Source of the DNA: G963665925 sp963678925
GTDB lineage: Bacteria; Bacillota; Clostridia; Peptostreptococcales; Acidaminobacteraceae
Assembly: GCA_963678925.1 (NCBI GenBank)
Contig: OY787533.1
Coordinates: forward strand, 2,170,001 to 2,234,000
Reading direction: 5' to 3'
Length of the DNA stretch: 64,000 bases
In this document: positions 56,158 through 64,000 of the stretch, piece after piece
How the letters are laid out: each line of letters starts with the position of its first letter
Numbering within the stretch: position 1 is the first letter of the stretch
The notes under the pieces: generated by a model
What the model saw: only the letters and a program-made list of their open reading frames with translations
Told to the model about the DNA's origin: nothing
Databases searched by the model: none
Translations under genes and position numbers: made by a program

Positions 56158-56214
56158 AGTATTTACTTGGATGGGAAAGCGTCTACAAGTAAATTGCCCG
56201 TCTAAGTAAATATT
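56158..56214. other. Long wobble-containing hairpin in the rplL-rpoB gap
   Basis: The 18-nt arm AGTATTTACTTGGATGGG (56158-56175) pairs along its full length with 56197-56214 using three G-T wobbles, around a 21-nt loop. An alternative stem TTTACTTG/CAAGTAAA is possible inside. Wobble pairs suggest a fold that works as RNA. It lies about 90 bp before the rpoB promoter. Confidence 0.6.
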
Positions 56215-56303
56215 TATTACACATGACATTCCAACAACAGATTTTCGGAAGGCTTTTCAATGACCGCAAAGCGGTTTGGAAAGAAATTCAAAAAAAATTT
56301 CTG

Positions 56304-56332
56304 TTGACACGCATAACTAAGTGTAGTATCAT
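56304..56332 (+). promoter_or_regulatory. rpoBC promoter
   Basis: TTGACA at 56304-56309 and TATCAT at 56327-56332 with 17-bp spacing; TATAAT at 56335-56340 is also near. It leaves a leader of about 260 nt before rpoB that contains further GC-rich short hairpins but no recognised riboswitch. Confidence 0.7.
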
Positions 56333-56602
56333 TTTATAATGCCATACGTATGTGAAGTTGATATTAAAATCGGGGACATATCGCTTTTTTGGCGTTTTTT
56401 GTGTTTTGATTTGTGACTTTATGTATATGTATATATAGTTAGCGCCAAAGTGTTAAACTGCAGGTCCCGAAGATCTAATGTGGGAGAGTCAGGAAACACG
56501 AGGCACGGTTTAATGTAGGTTAAGGGAAGTCTCCCTAAGAATAATATGATGAATTTTCATCCACGGAGCCTTTAATTATTTAGCATGAGGGGTGAAGTTT
56601 TA

Positions 56603-59600
56603 ATGCCACAACCTGTACAGCTCGGAAAAGTTGAACGTATGAGTTTCTCTCAAATCCCTAAGATTCTGGATATGCCAAATCTTATCGAAATTCAGATGAA
56701 ATCATACAATTGGTTCCTCGAAGACGGCTTGATGGAAGCATTCCAGGACATCTCGCCAATTCAGGACTATACTGGCAACCTGATTCTTGAATTCATCGAC
56801 TATGAACTGGATTCCGATCCTAAGTATGATGTCGAAGAATGTAAGGAGAGGGATGTTACGTATGCAGTTCCTTTAAAGGTACAAGTTCGTTTCATTAATA
56901 AGGAAACGGGCGAAGTAAAGGAACAAAAGGTCTTTATGGGTGATTTCCCACTCATGACAGACAAGGGAACGTTTATTATCAATGGTGCTGAGCGTGTAAT
57001 CGTAAGCCAGCTGGTACGTTCTCCTGGTCCTTACTACGATGTTAAAGTCGACAAGTCTGGATCGAATCTGTATTCTACAACTGTAATTCCTAACCGTGGT
57101 GCTTGGCTTGAGTACGAAACAGACTCGAATGACATCGTTTCTGTACGTATCGACCGTACTAGAAAACTGCCTGTGACAGTTCTGGTAAGAGCACTGGGTC
57201 TTGTGACTGACCAGGAAATCCTGAATTTCTTTGGTGAAGACGAGCGTCTTCTCAAGTCTCTTGACAAGGACAACACAACGACGAAAGCTGAAGCGCTGAT
57301 CGAAATCTACAAAAAGCTACGTCCGGGTGAACCGCCGACAGTTGAGAGTGCTACAAGTCTTATCAATTCACTGTTCTTTGACGACAAGCGCTATGACCTT
57401 GCTAAGGTTGGTCGTTACAAGTTCAACAAAAAACTGGGTCTGCTTAACAGAATCGAAAAAGAGACGCTTGCAGAAGATGTCGTTCATCCTGAAACGGGTG
57501 AAATCATCGCTGAGGCAAATGTTAAGGTTGACCGTGACCTTGCGATGGAAATTGAAAACGCTGGCGTGAAGTCTGTAGTCGTTGTTGGCGCAGATGACAA
57601 GCCTGTCAAAGTTATCGGTAACCATTTCGTCGATTTCGACAAATATGTTCAAATCGAGGGTCTGCCACGTATTGACCGTGCTTACTATCCAGTTTTAAGA
57701 GAAATCCTTGACATGTACACTGAAGAGGCTGATCTTAAGGCTGCAATTGAAGAGCGCATCAAGGAACTTGTTCCTAAAAACATTATTCCAGATGATATTC
57801 TGGCATCAATCTCTTACATTCTTGGCCTGCCGCACCGCATCGGTAACGTAGATGACATTGACCACCTGGGCAACCGTCGTATCCGTTCTGTTGGCGAACT
57901 GCTTCAAAACCAGTTCAGAATCGGTCTTTCAAGAATGGAACGTGTTGTAAGAGAAAGAATGACGATTCAGGACATGGATGTGATCACGCCACAGGCGCTG
58001 ATCAATATTCGTCCGGTTGCAGCTGCAATCAAGGAGTTCTTCGGTTCATCACAGCTTTCACAGTTCATGGACCAAACCAACCCACTTGCTGAGCTGACAC
58101 ACAAGCGTCGTCTATCTGCACTAGGACCAGGCGGTCTTTCAAGAGAGCGTGCGGGCTTTGAGGTTCGTGACGTTCACTACTCACACTACGGTCGTATGTG
58201 TCCGATTGAAACGCCTGAAGGTCCGAACATCGGTCTGATTGGTTCCCTGTCTTCGTACGCACGCATTAACGAGTACGGTTTCATTGAGTCACCTTATCGT
58301 CGTATCGATAAGAAGTCCGGTGCTGTAACAGACAGAATTGAATATCTGACTGCAGATGTGGAAGAAAAGTATGTTGTTGCTCCGGCAATTGAGCCGCTGA
58401 ATGATGACATGACTTTTGTGCATGACAAGGTAGTTGCCCGTCGTCACTCGGATATCGCCGAGTTCCCATGCGGACAGATTGACTATATGGAAGTTTCTGC
58501 ACAGCAGATGGTTTCCGTTGCAACAGCAATGATTCCTTTCCTTGAAAACGATGACGCCAACCGTGCCCTCATGGGTTCCAACATGCAGCGTCAGGCGGTA
58601 CCGCTCGTTAAGGCGCAAGCCCCAATTATTGGTACAGGTATGGAAGGCATTGCAGGCCGTGACTCCGGCGTCGTAAGAATGGCCAAGGAAGACGGTGTGG
58701 TTGAGTATGTTTCTGGTGACCGCGTTACAATTCGTCACAATGACGGGTCGAAAGAGCATCACAACCTACTGAAATTCAAGCGTTCCAACCAAGGTACTTG
58801 CATCACGCAAAGACCGCTGGTTGATAAGGGTCAGGTTGTCAAAAAAGGCGAAGTCATCATGGACGGTCCATCGACTGAAATGGGTGAAATCGCACTGGGT
58901 ACAAACCTCCTTATCGGCTTCATGACTTGGGAAGGCTACAACTATGAGGATGCCATCCTACTGAGTGAAGAGCTTGTTCAGCAAGACAGACTTTCTTCTA
59001 TTCATATTGAAGAATATGAATCAGAAGCTCGAGATACAAAACTTGGACCAGAGGAAATTACACGCGACATTCCAAATGTGAGCGATGAAGCCCTGAGAAA
59101 CCTTGATGAAAGAGGGATTATCCGTATAGGTGCTGAAGTAAACTCTGGCGACATCATGGTCGGCAAGGTAACACCTAAGGGTGAGACTGAACTGACTGCA
59201 GAAGAAAGACTTCTGCGTGCAATCTTCGGTGAGAAGGCTAGAGAAGTACGTGACACGTCACTGCGTGTACCGCACGGCGAAGCTGGTATCATTGTCGATG
59301 TAAAAGTGTTTACACGTGAAAATGGCGATGAGCTGCCTCCGGGCGTTAATGAGCTAGTTCGTGTTTACATTGCTAAGAAGAGAAAGATTCAAGTAGGCGA
59401 TAAGATGGCCGGACGTCACGGTAACAAGGGTGTTATCTCACGCGTTCTGCCAATCGAAGACATGCCATTCCTAAATGATGGTACGCCGCTTCAAATCGTT
59501 CTTAACCCACTGGGCGTACCTTCTCGTATGAACATCGGTCAGGTCCTCGAGGTCCACCTCGGTATGGCTGCTAAGAAGTTCGGTTGGAAGGTTGCAACGT

Positions 59601-60235
59601 CAGTATTTGACGGTGCAAAAGAGACTCAGATCATGGATCTGCTTGAAGAAGCAGGTTACCCGCGTAATGGTAAGATGACAGTTCGTGATGGCCGTACAGG
59701 TGACGCATTTGATAACCCTGTTACAGTAGGCTACATGTACATGCTGAAACTTCACCACCTTGTAGACGACAAGCTTCATGCACGTTCTACAGGTCCTTAC
59801 TCACTTGTTACACAGCAGCCACTGGGCGGTAAAGCACAGTTTGGTGGACAGCGTTTCGGTGAGATGGAGGTTTGGGCACTTGAAGCATACGGTGCGGCAT
59901 ACACACTACAGGAAATCCTGACAGTCAAGTCGGATGACGTTGTGGGTCGTGTTAAGGCGTATGAATCTATCGTTAAGGGTGAAAATATCCCTGAGCCTGG
60001 AATCCCAGAGTCCTTCAAGGTTCTTATCAAGGAACTTCAGTCCCTTGCACTTGATGTTAAGGTGCTTAGAGATGACGAAGGCGAAATTGATATAAAAGAG
60101 TCAGATGATGACGAGGACGCAAACCTGCTGTCCAAAGAAGTAATGGGTGATGATGCACCTGCTGCAAAAGATGAATCTGACAGCTTTGAACGTAAAGGAT
60201 TCACAGTTGATTTCCTCAATGAAGGCGAAGAATAA
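56603..60235 (+). CDS. rpoB: DNA-directed RNA polymerase subunit beta
   Basis: A 1210-aa subunit. The rifampicin pocket (GSSQLSQFMDQTNPLAELTHKRRLSALGPGGLSRERAGFEVRDVH) looks unaltered, and active-site segments GRHGNKGV and MNIGQVLE are present. An acidic C-terminal tail (ESDDDEDAN) follows the conserved end. Start ATG 56603 has AGGGGTGA at 56589-56596; ATG 56585 lies before that site. It precedes rpoC by 26 bp. Confidence 0.97.
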   Translation: MPQPVQLGKVERMSFSQIPKILDMPNLIEIQMKSYNWFLEDGLMEAFQDISPIQDYTGNLILEFIDYELDSDPKYDVEECKERDVTYAVPLKVQVRFINKETGEVKEQKVFMGDFPLMTDKGTFIINGAERVIVSQLVRSPGPYYDVKVDKSGSNLYSTTVIPNRGAWLEYETDSNDIVSVRIDRTRKLPVTVLVRALGLVTDQEILNFFGEDERLLKSLDKDNTTTKAEALIEIYKKLRPGEPPTVESATSLINSLFFDDKRYDLAKVGRYKFNKKLGLLNRIEKETLAEDVVHPETGEIIAEANVKVDRDLAMEIENAGVKSVVVVGADDKPVKVIGNHFVDFDKYVQIEGLPRIDRAYYPVLREILDMYTEEADLKAAIEERIKELVPKNIIPDDILASISYILGLPHRIGNVDDIDHLGNRRIRSVGELLQNQFRIGLSRMERVVRERMTIQDMDVITPQALINIRPVAAAIKEFFGSSQLSQFMDQTNPLAELTHKRRLSALGPGGLSRERAGFEVRDVHYSHYGRMCPIETPEGPNIGLIGSLSSYARINEYGFIESPYRRIDKKSGAVTDRIEYLTADVEEKYVVAPAIEPLNDDMTFVHDKVVARRHSDIAEFPCGQIDYMEVSAQQMVSVATAMIPFLENDDANRALMGSNMQRQAVPLVKAQAPIIGTGMEGIAGRDSGVVRMAKEDGVVEYVSGDRVTIRHNDGSKEHHNLLKFKRSNQGTCITQRPLVDKGQVVKKGEVIMDGPSTEMGEIALGTNLLIGFMTWEGYNYEDAILLSEELVQQDRLSSIHIEEYESEARDTKLGPEEITRDIPNVSDEALRNLDERGIIRIGAEVNSGDIMVGKVTPKGETELTAEERLLRAIFGEKAREVRDTSLRVPHGEAGIIVDVKVFTRENGDELPPGVNELVRVYIAKKRKIQVGDKMAGRHGNKGVISRVLPIEDMPFLNDGTPLQIVLNPLGVPSRMNIGQVLEVHLGMAAKKFGWKVATSVFDGAKETQIMDLLEEAGYPRNGKMTVRDGRTGDAFDNPVTVGYMYMLKLHHLVDDKLHARSTGPYSLVTQQPLGGKAQFGGQRFGEMEVWALEAYGAAYTLQEILTVKSDDVVGRVKAYESIVKGENIPEPGIPESFKVLIKELQSLALDVKVLRDDEGEIDIKESDDDEDANLLSKEVMGDDAPAAKDESDSFERKGFTVDFLNEGEE

Positions 60236-60261
60236 CTCTGATCGGAAGGGAGAGGTAGCCC

Positions 60262-63200
60262 TTGCTCGAATTTAATAATTTCGATTCAATTAAAATTGGT
60301 TTGGCTTCACCGGAAAAAATTCGCGCCTGGTCAAAAGGCGAGGTGAAAAAGCCGGAAACCATTAACTACAGAACACTTAAACCAGAGAAAGAAGGTCTTT
60401 TCTGTGAAAAGATCTTTGGTCCTACTAAGGACTGGGAGTGTCACTGTGGTAAATACAAGCGTGTACGTTATAAAGGCGTAATCTGTGACCGTTGTGGCGT
60501 TGAAGTTACAAAGGCGAAGGTACGTCGTGAGAGAATGGGTCACATTGAACTTGCTGCACCTGTATCTCACATCTGGTATTTCAAGGGTATCCCGTCAAAA
60601 ATGGGTATCCTGCTTGACATGTCGCCAAGAGCGCTTGAGAAGGTTCTATACTTTGCTTCTTACATCGTAATTGAACCAGGCGAGACTTCGCTAAGCTTCA
60701 AGCAGCTTCTGACAGAAAAAGAGTACTCTGATTACCGTGAAAAATTCGGCAACGAATTCAAGGCGGCTATGGGTGCTGAGGCAGTCAAAGAAGTACTGGA
60801 CATGATTGAACTGGACAAACTTGCTGACGATCTTGCTGGCAAGCTTAAAGACGCTACAGGACAAAAGAAGGTAAGAACCCTTCGTCGTCTTGAAGTGGTT
60901 GAGGCGTTCAGAAAATCTGAAAACAATCCAAGCTGGATGATCCTTGACGTAATCCCGGTTATTCCTCCGGATCTGCGTCCAATGGTACAGCTGGATGGGG
61001 GTCGTTTTGCGACTTCAGATCTTAACGACCTATACCGTCGTGTAATCAACAGAAACAATCGTCTGAAGCGTCTGCTTGAGCTTGGCGCACCAGATATTAT
61101 CGTAAGAAACGAGAAGCGTATGCTGCAGGAAGCTGTAGATGCGCTAATCGATAACGGCAGAAGAGGCCGTCCAGTTACAGGCCCTGGCAACAGACCGCTT
61201 AAGTCGCTTTCAGACATGCTTAAGGGTAAGCAGGGACGTTTCCGTCAGAACCTTCTTGGTAAGCGTGTTGACTACTCTGGACGTTCTGTTATCGTCGTTG
61301 GTCCTGAACTGAAATTCTATCAGTGTGGTCTTCCTAAGAAGATGGCACTTGAGCTGTTCAAGCCTTTCGTCATGAAAAAGCTTGTTAAAGACGGCTATGT
61401 TCATAATATCAAGAGCGCAAAACGTATGGTTGAGCGCGTTAAGCCTGAGGTTTGGGATATCGTAGAGGAAGTTATCAAGGAGCACCCAGTTATGCTGAAC
61501 CGTGCCCCTACACTTCATAGACTGGGTATCCAGGCATTTGAGCCAGTACTGATCGAGGGTAAGGCAATCCGTCTTCATCCACTTGTTTGTACAGCTTACA
61601 ACGCCGACTTTGACGGTGACCAGATGGCGGTCCACGTACCACTTTCTGTTGAAGCACAGGCAGAAGCACGTTTCCTAATGCTTTCTGTTAACAATATCCT
61701 TGCTCCTAAAGATGGTAACCCGATTACGACACCATCTCAGGATATGGTTCTCGGCGCATACTACATGACGTTCGAGAAGCAGGGTGAGCCTGGTGAAGGC
61801 ATGGTCTTCAAAGACTATGACGAAATGATCATGGCTTACGAAAACAAGGTTGTTACACTTCATTCTAAAGTCAGAGTTAAACTAGAGCATGCCCAAACTG
61901 GCGTATTCACACTTGTTGAATCGACAGTAGGCCGTTTCATCTTCAACGAAAAGATTCCTCAGGATATCGGCTTTGTTGACAGAAGCGAAAAGCCTTATGC
62001 CCTGGAAGTTGACTTCCTGTGTACTAAGAAAAAGCTTGAGCAAATCATTGCAAAATGTTTCGCCAAGCATGGCAATACAACAACTGCAGTTATGCTTGAC
62101 CATATAAAAAATATGGGATTCAAATACTCTACACGTGGTGCGGTAACCGTTTCTGTATCGGATATGGTAATCCCACCTAAGAAAAAAGAACTGATTGAAG
62201 CGGCTAGAAAAATGGTAGATAAATACCAGAGCGCCTACCGTCGCGGCCTCATTTCTGATGAAGAACGTTACAAAAAAGTTATCCAGACTTGGACACAGAC
62301 AACAGAAGATGTTACTGATGCCCTAATGGAAAACCTTAGCGATCTGAACAACATCAAGATCATGGCCCACTCCGGTGCCCGTGGTTCTAGAAACCAGATT
62401 CGTCAGCTAGCCGGCATGCGTGGTCTGATGGCCAATGCAGTTGGTAAAACGGTTGAGATTCCAATCGTATCAAATTTCCGTGAAGGCCTGGGCGTACTTG
62501 AGTACTTCATCTCTACAACAGGTGCACGTAAAGGTCTTGCCGATACAGCACTTCGTACAGCCGATTCAGGTTACCTGACGCGTCGTCTTGTTGACGTTTC
62601 TCAGGACGTTATCGTTCGCGATATCGACTGTGGTACAGATCAAGGTATTGTTGTTAAGGCATTCATGAACGGAAACGAACTGATCGAACCGTTTATTGAG
62701 CGTATTGTTGGACGTTTCCCTGCTAAAGAGGTGCTACACCCTGAAACAGGTGCTGTTCTTTGCGATACGGACACCATGATCAGCATGGATATTGCTGAAT
62801 CAATTGATGCGTCAGGTATTACTGAGCTGGAAGTTCGCTCGGTTCTTACATGTGACGCAGAGTATGGTGTATGCTCCAAGTGTTACGGTGTCAACCTTGC
62901 AAACGGCAAGCCAGTAAATGTGGGTGAGGCAGTTGGTATCATCGCAGCTCAATCAATCGGTGAGCCGGGTACACAGCTTACAATGCGTACATTCCATACC
63001 GGCGGTGTTGCCGGCGGCGATATCACACAAGGTCTTCCGCGTGTTGAGGAACTTTTCGAAGCACGTAAACCGAAGGGTCTTGCGGTTATAGCTGAAATTG
63101 CAGGTACTGTTTCATTTAGAGAAACAAAGAAGAAGAAAGAAGTTGTTATCACTTCTGACAGCGGTGAAGTGGCATCAAGCCAAATCGTATTCGGTTCTCG

Positions 63201-63783
63201 TCTGAGAGTGGAAGCTGGCGATTATGTAGAAGCTGGCCAAATGATTACAGATGGTTCCGTAAATCCGCATGACATCCTGCGCGTTGTTGGCGTGCGTGGT
63301 GTTCAGGAGTACATCACTTCTGAAGTACAAAGGGTTTACCGCCTACAGGGTGTTGATATCAACGACAAGCACGTTGAGATCATCATCAAGCAGATGCTTG
63401 CTAAAATGCGTGTTGACGAGCCAAATGGTACAGAGCTTCTTGAAGGTTCGGTAATCAGCGTTCGTGAGTTCAACGCAGCAAACAAGATCATTCGCGAAGA
63501 GGGTGGTGAAGAAGCAACGGGTACAAGATCACTTCTTGGTATCACGAAAGCTTCCCTTGCTACAGAGTCCTTCCTGTCAGCGGCTTCATTCCAGGAAACA
63601 ACACGTGTTCTTACGGATGCAGCAATCAATGGCAAGGAAGACCGTCTGGTAGGTCTGAAGGAGAACGTGCTTATCGGTAAACTGATTCCTGCCGGAACGG
63701 GCATGAAGAAGTACAACGATGTTGCAATTCAAAAGCATGAGAGCCTTGAGCCTGCTGACGAAGAATACAAAGTTTTACTTTAA
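60262..63783 (+). CDS. rpoC: DNA-directed RNA polymerase subunit beta'
   Basis: A 1173-aa subunit. The N-terminal zinc ribbon has CHCGKYKRVRYKGVICDRCGVEV, the catalytic Mg2+ loop is NADFDGDQMAVH, and the trigger-loop region includes GLMANAVGKTVEIPI. The second zinc site has CDAEYGVCSKCYG. TTG start at 60262 with GGAAGGGAGAGG upstream. It is complete and closes the rpoBC operon. Confidence 0.97.
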   Translation: MLEFNNFDSIKIGLASPEKIRAWSKGEVKKPETINYRTLKPEKEGLFCEKIFGPTKDWECHCGKYKRVRYKGVICDRCGVEVTKAKVRRERMGHIELAAPVSHIWYFKGIPSKMGILLDMSPRALEKVLYFASYIVIEPGETSLSFKQLLTEKEYSDYREKFGNEFKAAMGAEAVKEVLDMIELDKLADDLAGKLKDATGQKKVRTLRRLEVVEAFRKSENNPSWMILDVIPVIPPDLRPMVQLDGGRFATSDLNDLYRRVINRNNRLKRLLELGAPDIIVRNEKRMLQEAVDALIDNGRRGRPVTGPGNRPLKSLSDMLKGKQGRFRQNLLGKRVDYSGRSVIVVGPELKFYQCGLPKKMALELFKPFVMKKLVKDGYVHNIKSAKRMVERVKPEVWDIVEEVIKEHPVMLNRAPTLHRLGIQAFEPVLIEGKAIRLHPLVCTAYNADFDGDQMAVHVPLSVEAQAEARFLMLSVNNILAPKDGNPITTPSQDMVLGAYYMTFEKQGEPGEGMVFKDYDEMIMAYENKVVTLHSKVRVKLEHAQTGVFTLVESTVGRFIFNEKIPQDIGFVDRSEKPYALEVDFLCTKKKLEQIIAKCFAKHGNTTTAVMLDHIKNMGFKYSTRGAVTVSVSDMVIPPKKKELIEAARKMVDKYQSAYRRGLISDEERYKKVIQTWTQTTEDVTDALMENLSDLNNIKIMAHSGARGSRNQIRQLAGMRGLMANAVGKTVEIPIVSNFREGLGVLEYFISTTGARKGLADTALRTADSGYLTRRLVDVSQDVIVRDIDCGTDQGIVVKAFMNGNELIEPFIERIVGRFPAKEVLHPETGAVLCDTDTMISMDIAESIDASGITELEVRSVLTCDAEYGVCSKCYGVNLANGKPVNVGEAVGIIAAQSIGEPGTQLTMRTFHTGGVAGGDITQGLPRVEELFEARKPKGLAVIAEIAGTVSFRETKKKKEVVITSDSGEVASSQIVFGSRLRVEAGDYVEAGQMITDGSVNPHDILRVVGVRGVQEYITSEVQRVYRLQGVDINDKHVEIIIKQMLAKMRVDEPNGTELLEGSVISVREFNAANKIIREEGGEEATGTRSLLGITKASLATESFLSAASFQETTRVLTDAAINGKEDRLVGLKENVLIGKLIPAGTGMKKYNDVAIQKHESLEPADEEYKVLL

Positions 63784-63794
63784 CAAAAATAACA

Positions 63795-63823
63795 TTGACA
63801 GTCGTTAAGGCTGGTGTTAGAAT
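63795..63823 (+). promoter_or_regulatory. Promoter of the L7Ae-like gene
   Basis: TTGACA at 63795-63800 and TAGAAT at 63818-63823 with 17-bp spacing, 12 bp after rpoC. It would also drive whatever lies beyond the window. Confidence 0.75.
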
Positions 63824-63879
63824 ATTGAAGTGTGCCATTGGGGAGCTCACGCCTTTCTGTGCCCTGAAGGAGGTTGCTT

Positions 63880-64000
63880 ATGCCGGTTCAAGAATTGCAA
63901 ATGCTTGATCGGGACCATCTGAAGATAGGGGTCAAGCAATCACAAAGAGCCATAGTTGAGGGGTATGCCCTAAAGGTTTTCGTCGCGAAAAATGCAGAAC
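63880..64000 (+). CDS. L7Ae-family ribosomal protein, 5' part
   Basis: The gene runs off the right edge; 40 codons are visible. The sequence LKIGVKQSQRAIVEGYALKVFVAKNAE matches the start of L7Ae/L30e-type kink-turn-binding proteins (YbxF/RplGB type), which normally sit between rpoC and rpsL in Firmicutes. AAGGAGG at 63867-63873 supports ATG 63880. Confidence 0.85.
   Translation, partial: MPVQELQMLDRDHLKIGVKQSQRAIVEGYALKVFVAKNAE

Overview
The window looks like the chromosome of an anaerobic, low-GC, Gram-positive bacterium of the class Clostridia. The reasons are a sporulation-type sigma-H gene, a type III pantothenate kinase, an mcsA-mcsB-clpC cluster, two T-box leaders, disA next to radA and a CarD gene, and a Na+-translocating decarboxylase operon. 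The 16S gene is complete (about 10973-12504) and would settle the genus; I cannot name it from reading alone. Almost all of the window is core genome, and I see no insertion sequence, prophage or CRISPR array.

Layout. (1) 1-6.9 kb: end of the methylmalonyl-CoA mutase catalytic subunit, its separate B12-binding subunit and the MeaB chaperone, a terminator, then mce-mmdA-mmdD-mmdC-mmdB. Together these isomerise succinyl-CoA to methylmalonyl-CoA, epimerise it and decarboxylate it to propionyl-CoA while exporting Na+. (2) 7-10.5 kb: an orphan ORF, birA (biotin ligase, relevant to MmdC), coaX and dusB. (3) 10.5-16.1 kb: an rRNA operon with two tandem promoters, 16S, tRNA-Ile, 23S, 5S, tRNA-Leu. 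(4) 16.1-24.1 kb: a long hairpin plus 64-bp tandem repeats, a thioredoxin-like gene, an NrdR-boxed B12-dependent ribonucleotide reductase, a GGDEF gene with a Fur-type box on its promoter, a Nif3-like gene and an EF-G-like GTPase. (5) 24.3-30.9 kb: mcsA-mcsB-clpC-radA-disA. (6) 30.9-36.3 kb, minus strand: histidine kinase, sigma-54 activator, ammonium transporter with a sigma-54 promoter, and a small Cys-containing protein. (7) 36.5-50.1 kb: carD, a nested palindrome element, PIN/TRAM protein, ispD-ispF, T-box-proS, a Cys-rich small protein, gltX, a frameshifted chemotaxis receptor, T-box-cysS, mrnC, a small membrane protein and rlmB. (8) 50.2-64 kb: sigH, tRNA-Thr, tuf, rpmG, secE, nusG, rplKAJL, rpoBC and the start of an L7Ae-like gene.

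How the parts fit. The mutase and the ribonucleotide reductase both need adenosylcobalamin, so the cell depends on B12 for energy metabolism and for DNA precursors. The Na+-pumping decarboxylase needs biotin on MmdC, and BirA is encoded close by.

The points most worth following up are: an McsB homologue in which the catalytic Cys and several phosphate-binding Arg positions appear replaced, with no ctsR at the head of the cluster; a multi-level nested palindrome between carD and the PIN/TRAM gene; a tandem-repeat/hairpin locus after the rRNA operon; a symmetric element between the sigma-54 activator and amt that may be both terminator and enhancer; and a one-base frameshift in the chemotaxis receptor.
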